Part shown: piece by piece, positions 58,207 through 64,000 of the stretch | How the letters are laid out: each line of letters begins with the position of its first letter | Position numbering within the stretch: position 1 is the stretch's first letter | Assembly: GCA_964036155.1 (NCBI GenBank) | Contig: OZ038423.1 | Span: 2,619,249-2,683,248, forward strand | Length of the DNA stretch: 64,000 bases | Reading direction: 5' to 3' | DNA from: Diploscapter coronatus | Taxonomy: Eukaryota; Nematoda; Chromadorea; Rhabditida; Rhabditidae | Position numbers and translations under genes: made by a program | The notes under the pieces: model-generated | Told to the model about the DNA's origin: nothing | The model's database searches: none | What the model saw: the letters and a program-made list of their open reading frames with translations, nothing else

Positions 58207-61200
58207 ATGAACGATTCAACAAATACGATACTTTTCAATGTCAATGGACGAGATATCGAGGTCAAGAATCCTGATCCGGAAACGAGTTTGGCTGAATATC
58301 TGAGGATTAAATGTCATTTTATTCTTAGTTTTCGACATCGATTTATATTCTAACGGGACATTTGAGAAATAATGCAGTTTTATTTCAAGTTTTTGAAATA
58401 GTCTCATAATTTAATGTAATAATAATATCTTAGGATTAAATCTTATTGTTATCTTTAAATTTTAGTGGGTTTAACCGGAACGAAAATCGGCTGCGAAGAA
58501 GGCGCATGTGGGTCTTGCACTGTCGTCATTGGAAAATGGAATGAGGACAAGAAAAAGGCACAGTAAGTTTTTCCCCTTTTCATTTCGAAAATTTGATGTG
58601 TATGCATCAAGTTATTTCAAATACACTATTCATAATTTCACTTTTAGTGATTTAAGAACCTTGAATTGCAAAAATTAAATAATTTCTAAATAAACTATTT
58701 ATATACGCTTCAAGCATTTTCATATCTCACTTGCGATGACATTAACTGACAGATGCTTCCTCAATATGTGGAGAGATTTTATAAACTTCATAAAAATCGT
58801 TAAAATAATTGTTTTTAGTTACTCCGCAGTCAACGCGTGTCTCTGTCCTCTGTTCCTAGCTGACAATTGTCTAGTTCTCACTGTCGAGGGCATTGGCAAT
58901 CCGCAGAAAATGCACCCAATTCAAGAACGACTAGCAAAGGGGCATGGAACACAATGTGATTATTAAATAACTAATTGGTCTAATTAAGTCCCAACTTAAT
59001 TGCTCAATTAAGGTGGGTTTTGCTCGCCAGGTTTCATCATGTCAGCTTATGCTTTGTTCCGAAATAACCCGAACCCAACGAAGCTCGATGTTGACATGGC
59101 GATTAAAGGTTTGACTATACCGTAATTAATTCACTGAAAATTTGATGTTTATACTTTTAGCCGTTTATTTGTGGAACATTTGATTTTTAGAAGATGAATA
59201 TCTTAATTCCAGGAAACTACTGCCGCTGTACCGGCTACCGTCCCATCATTGAAGCGTTTTACTCTTTCACGAATGGTGGTTGCTGTCAGGGAAAGGTAAA
59301 CTTTGACCTTTTCTTAAAAATAAGCTGAACCTCAGAACGGTAACAAATGCCCTTGTAAAACAGCTCTTGGTGGTACGAATGGTTTTCAAAATAACACTAC
59401 GAATGGTGCCGAAAAGTCTCATCCAGATGGTAAGTTGGTATCGTTGAACGATTTACCAAACATCGACCCAACTCAGGAGTTCATCTTCCCACCGTCACTT
59501 TTGGTAAGAGTTTTGTCCTTTTTAGAAAATCGATATTTTAAGCTTCGCCCACCAGCAAAATCTCTCCATCTGATTGGCGATCGGGTTGAGTTATTCTCAC
59601 CTGTCAAGGAAGATCAATTGTGGACTTTACCGATTTCGGAAAATACAAGAGTCATTTCGTCGGGAATGATTACGAGACTGGGTACGTTAATTTAAATCTT
59701 TTGCTCGAGGAAGTTCTCGTTAAGCCAAATTTTATTTTACTATCTCTGATCAGAAATTTTTTTTTAAACTTATGCTTTCTTTAATAACATGAAGTTTCAT
59801 CTTATTGAATGCAAGTAGACATGATTTTTCTTGTCAGGATTAGATATTATTACAAGGAATTCGAGATGATAATCTCTGAAACTTACCAACATTTGTTCCA
59901 AAGAAACTATTTCAAGGCGGGGAATTTCAGTTGCTGTTACCAAGCCAAAAATGAAGGAGACTTGGCACTCTATCCACCGTATTCCCGAGTATTCTTCCTT
60001 CAGTCTCACTGATGACGCCATCATCGTCGGATCTTCATTATCGATCGCTAAAATGATGCAGTTGGTTGGAGAATTTTGCGAGGATCCTTTGAGAAATCCA
60101 ATTTTGAATCTCTATTCTAATTATTCATCTCTACAGGTGTCGAATTTAGCGGTAATTTTCGAACATTTCGACGTCCCCCTTGAAGATATTCGATGTTTAG
60201 ACATGGGCCGGGGCAATATGCAGCAGCAGGAAGCTGAACGAAACTCAGACTCTGTTTTTAGCTTTGAACCTGGAGGTAAGGAACTTCTTTCCTATTGAGA
60301 TGATCTCAATGTTTTTAGGTGGAAGTCTACGCTCAAAACGGTGAAATTTTCATGTTGAAAATGGACGATTTTATCGTGTCCTACTTCAATTTGAAGTCGA
60401 AAATGTACATTAAATCAGTCAAGATTCCAAGGAAATTGGTTTGTCACCATTTTTCTCTAAAAATTATTTTCGAGTTTGCAGATTTTGAAACATGTAAAAT
60501 AAAAATAAAAGCTTTATTTCATGCTGAGATATTATATTTCCATTTTTTTCTAGAGTTTTCAGGCCGGTAAAATGTTCACCCTGAAACACGGTGCACGAAT
60601 TGGAGGTGATGAGCCTATCGCAAATTTTGCCGCGATCTTAAAGGAGTCTGAAAAAATCGACGAGGCTCGAGTTACCTTTGGATTACATGAACGTCCATTT
60701 CTGGCGAAGAATATATCCGAGTTTTTGGTTGGGAAGTGAGATTCTGACTTTCACTTGAAAATTTTAAAGTACATGTGTTTCTAAATAACGAACATTTCCT
60801 ACATGTATCAGCTTCACAATCTAGTTTGGTCACTATCCTCAACGGTCAAATTGAGATATATATATATATTATTTTTTTTTAATTTCAGGAGCCTCTCTCC
60901 AAAATTGGAAAGCGACCTCATCAGACTACTCGATCAAGATCTTCAACCTTATTCGGAAATTCCGGACTTTGACTACAAGAAGAGGATCTGCATCGCAGCA
61001 TTAACAAAAATGATCAACAATGAGAAACAGGAGTTTTGGCGATTCGATTTCAGCTCATCGCAGATTTATAAGGTTTGAAAATGTCTATGTTTCAAACAAA
61101 AAATCTCTAGGATACAACGAATCCGAACGACAGTTGTGGACGCCCTTTGGCAACGCAATTCGCAGATAGAAGTGTTACTGGAGACGCGGTTTATGTCGGG

Positions 61201-64000
61201 GATATTCAGATGAAGGGTAGGCGTAATTTTAACTCTCATGAAGCAACACACTGAAGAAGGACGCATCAAATTTTCAAGATGTTATGAACACGCAAACGGC
61301 CGTATCGATTATTTTAAGATAGAAATTCGCGAATATGGAATCATATGACTCATACGTGAGTAATTTCAGACGCCCTCCATCTCGCCTTCGTCCTTTCAAC
61401 CGTCGCTCACGCCAACATCAAGAGCATCGATATTTCTGAGGCTAAGAAAGTTCCGGGATTTGTTGACTTTGTCGACGTCCATGTAATCTTTCTATGAGAA
61501 GAATATTTATTTGCACAAAAAATCTAGGACGTTCCCGCTTTGAACCAGCCCGGACTACTTGATTTCAACATGACAGATGATAGTCCTTTAAAATTTTCTA
61601 AAGTTTAACAAAACACATTCATATCGTCTTCTTCTCGAAAATCATAAAGTCTTTCGTTTTTCTGGATTTCTTAAACCTTTACTTGCATTGCAAAAAATTG
61701 AATTCGAAAAATTGCATATTTTTAAAATTTTCTTGATTTTATTCTCTACTTGCTTCAGATAACACTCCGATCTTCGCCGCTGGCAAAGTCGAGTGCATCG
61801 GTCAAATCGTCGGTGCAGTGGTTTGCGAGGACGACAAAACCGCGAGAAGAACTGCGAAACTCGTCAAAATCGAATACGAACTACTCGATGCAATTCTAAC
61901 CATGGAGGCCAGTTTTGTTTTTCTTGAAACAACCTCCCACTTTAATTTTTAGAAAGCCATCGAGGCGAAATCCTACTTATCCGATCCATTTGAACTGGGA
62001 ACTCCTGTGGAGCAAACTAAGAAAGCTCTGCAAGAATCGGACATGGTATTTGAAGGTGAGTTTTTCTTGAAAATAAACGAAAAACCAAACCTGCTGCAAA
62101 AATGCAGGCGAAATTCGCGGTGGTCCACAAGAGCATCTCTACATGGAGCCGCATTGCACAGTGGCTGTGCCGGGGGAAAGCAATGAATGGTCTGAGATTT
62201 TTCGTTGATTTTTTTAAACTTGAAAATCAGGATCATTCACTGTTCCACGCAAAGTTCTGGAGCTGTGCAACATCAAATCGCAGCCGTACTGGGAATACCT
62301 GCAAATAAAGTCGTTATGAAGGTGAAAAGACGGAAAGATCGATAGAAAGTGAAAACAAGTCGATATTTTAGGTGAAACGCTTGGGTGGAGGGTTTGGCGG
62401 CAAAGCGTTTCAAGCGGGATACATCGCTATTGCGACTACAGTCGCGGCACACAAATTAAAACGACCCGTTTCGACTGTGCTGAGCAGAAAAGACGACATG
62501 GTCATCACGGGCAAACGACATCCGTTCATTTCGAAATATCGGTTAGTTTACATGGACAAAGATAAGTTTCAGGGTTGTGCATATGAAAATGAAGAAAATT
62601 TTGGACCAATAGTGTGAGTTCTAGTCATCGATAATATTGAAAAAATAAATACTTTTATCAGGAAAAGTCAGTCTCAAATTGACTCATGAATTTTAGAGTA
62701 GGCCTCGACAAAGAAAAGAACATCCAAGCCGTCGACTTCGAGACGTATTTCAATGCCGGTTGGGCACATGATGTTTCGAAAGAAGTAGCACTTTTCGAGT
62801 GGAAGCCTTTCTCAAGTCCAAAATTAGGTGAACATGGTCTACGTCTCTCGCAGTGATCAGTCCTTCAAGTTCCCACATATGCGAACCTGGGGAGTCCCGC
62901 TGAAGACGAATACCGTCAGCAACACTGCGTTTAGGTAAGTCAGAGTTTCCTGCAAAATTTCGATCTTTCACATTCAGAGGCTTCGGCCAGCCCCAGGCTC
63001 ATTTAGTCATTGAGAATATGATGCTAAGGGTTGCTCATGAATTAGGGAAAGAGTTTGAGGAGGTGACTTCTTTTATCTTTTCTTAAATACTGAGATGTTC
63101 AGTTATGTTCCTCATATTTTGCCAAGTGCGGCGATATCAACATTTCTGGACACACCATCAGAAACGACATGCTCCAATCGTGTTGGAGCGAGTGCAAGAA
63201 GTTGAGCGACTTCGATAAGAGGAAGATGGATGTTGACGAGTTCAATCGGTAATTTGTCCCAAGCACGAAATGCAGTTATCATTTGATTAACTCATTATTT
63301 TAACAAGAGATATTTTGAAACACATTTAAACATTTTCCTTAAATTTCGTCATTTAGATCCTCCAAGTCCCACAAGCGAGGCATCGCGATGACGTCCTGCC
63401 GCTTTGGAATGACCCATTTCGGGGCTCTGGAACAAGTGGGCACAATTTCATAATGAAAAACGAATACGTTCTCACTTAGGGAGTCGCATTGGTCCAGATT
63501 TACCTGGACGGTAGCGTAGCGCTTTCGATCGGTGGCGCTGAGATGGGTCAGGGCTTGAACCAGAAGTGCATCCAGATTGCCAGTCGAGCTCTGGGGGTAA
63601 ACATAATATTTTGACAAAATTATGCTGGCTGAAGAAAACGTCGGAATTCTTGAAAGTCTAGATTTCCGCTGATCGGATCACGATTCTGGACAGTAGCACT
63701 GATCGTACAGCCAACGCGCCTGAGACCGGTGGAAGTATCGGAGCGGACCTGCATGGACTCGCTGTCAAGGTGGACCAAATTTCAAGGGGCTTTGGAAGAG
63801 CTATCGAATTCAGAACGCCTGCGAAGAAATCCTGTCTCGATTCGCACCGCTCGTGAAGAAGTACGGAAGTTGGGACAAGGCCGCTGGGCAAGCTTTTCTG
63901 ACAGAACGCGTCAGTCTCAGGGCGGTCGGATATGGAACGTGAGATTTCTTTTCACTTGTAGAGAAATTCCTCGCACAGACTTTGATTGCTAGGTTCCAAG
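58207..64000 (+). CDS. Xanthine dehydrogenase / aldehyde oxidase family molybdo-flavoenzyme (3' end beyond window)
   Basis: About 30 exons in the window, roughly 1125 residues of an expected 1350 or so. Order of parts: 2Fe-2S domain with [20 protein letters not shown] and [10 protein letters not shown] (all ligand cysteines kept); linker; FAD domain ([32 protein letters not shown]); molybdenum domain with [42 protein letters not shown] (the Gln near molybdenum), [18 protein letters not shown] and [12 protein letters not shown]. Bovine Glu802 and Arg880 positions, which bind xanthine, read Ala (after GGGFGGK) and Val here, so it is unlikely to be a true xanthine dehydrogenase and is closer in logic to aldehyde oxidases. 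FAD motifs are degenerate. One junction (59864) requires a GA donor; another (61907 or 61916) is ambiguous. The gene runs off the right edge. Confidence 0.85.

Noticed and set aside
1..64000. tRNA, rRNA, CRISPR or operon-type gene clusters
   Set aside because: I searched by eye for tRNA B-box sequences, rRNA blocks and regularly spaced repeats and saw none. Same-strand neighbours are too far apart for a typical nematode operon.

Overview
This window is nematode genomic DNA, probably from a rhabditid relative of Caenorhabditis. The signs are an AT-rich background, many small introns of about 39 to 60 bases mixed with long ones, TTTCAG-type acceptors (often relaxed to TTAAG or TTTAG), acceptor-like sites just upstream of start codons as in spliced-leader trans-splicing, and a tandem array of nematode chemoreceptors. 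Gene models were built by hand from exon homology, splice sites and reading-frame phase, so individual boundaries may be off by a base or two.

Layout. From 1 to 2183 lies the 3' part of an unrecognised plus-strand gene. A six-exon minus-strand gene of unknown function (4319 to 2797) shares a 355 bp divergent promoter with hyou-1 (4675 to 12274, 25 exons), the ER Hsp70-like chaperone Grp170. An 8 to 9 kb pyrimidine-rich non-coding stretch follows. It begins with a perfect CRE-type site and a possible 35-residue secreted peptide or leader ORF, and carries six CACGTG boxes. It leads into bcat-1 (21758 to 27211), the mitochondrial branched-chain aminotransferase.

From 29 to 51 kb there are six head-to-tail paralogous seven-helix receptors of the srg/srv type, called A to F here, with the same exon plan. 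Copy C has lost a splice acceptor, copy D has lost one intron cleanly, and copy B uses a GC donor. The array is rich in foldback repeats, a TIR pair and two oppositely oriented solo LTRs with target-site duplications. Next come a minus-strand secreted eight-cysteine peptide (52521 to 51809) and a minus-strand secreted nitrobindin-like protein (56736 to 54072). The window ends inside a large plus-strand molybdo-flavoenzyme of the xanthine dehydrogenase/aldehyde oxidase family (58207 to beyond 64000). It keeps its Fe-S ligands but lacks xanthine-binding residues and has degenerate FAD motifs.

The most unusual signal is not a gene. Many introns and spacers carry short foldback elements whose centre is shared (around GAAATAGT followed by purines) while the arms differ between copies yet remain self-complementary within each copy. 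The protein-coding genes do not form one obvious pathway. They are separate housekeeping, sensory and secreted functions typical of a nematode chromosome arm.
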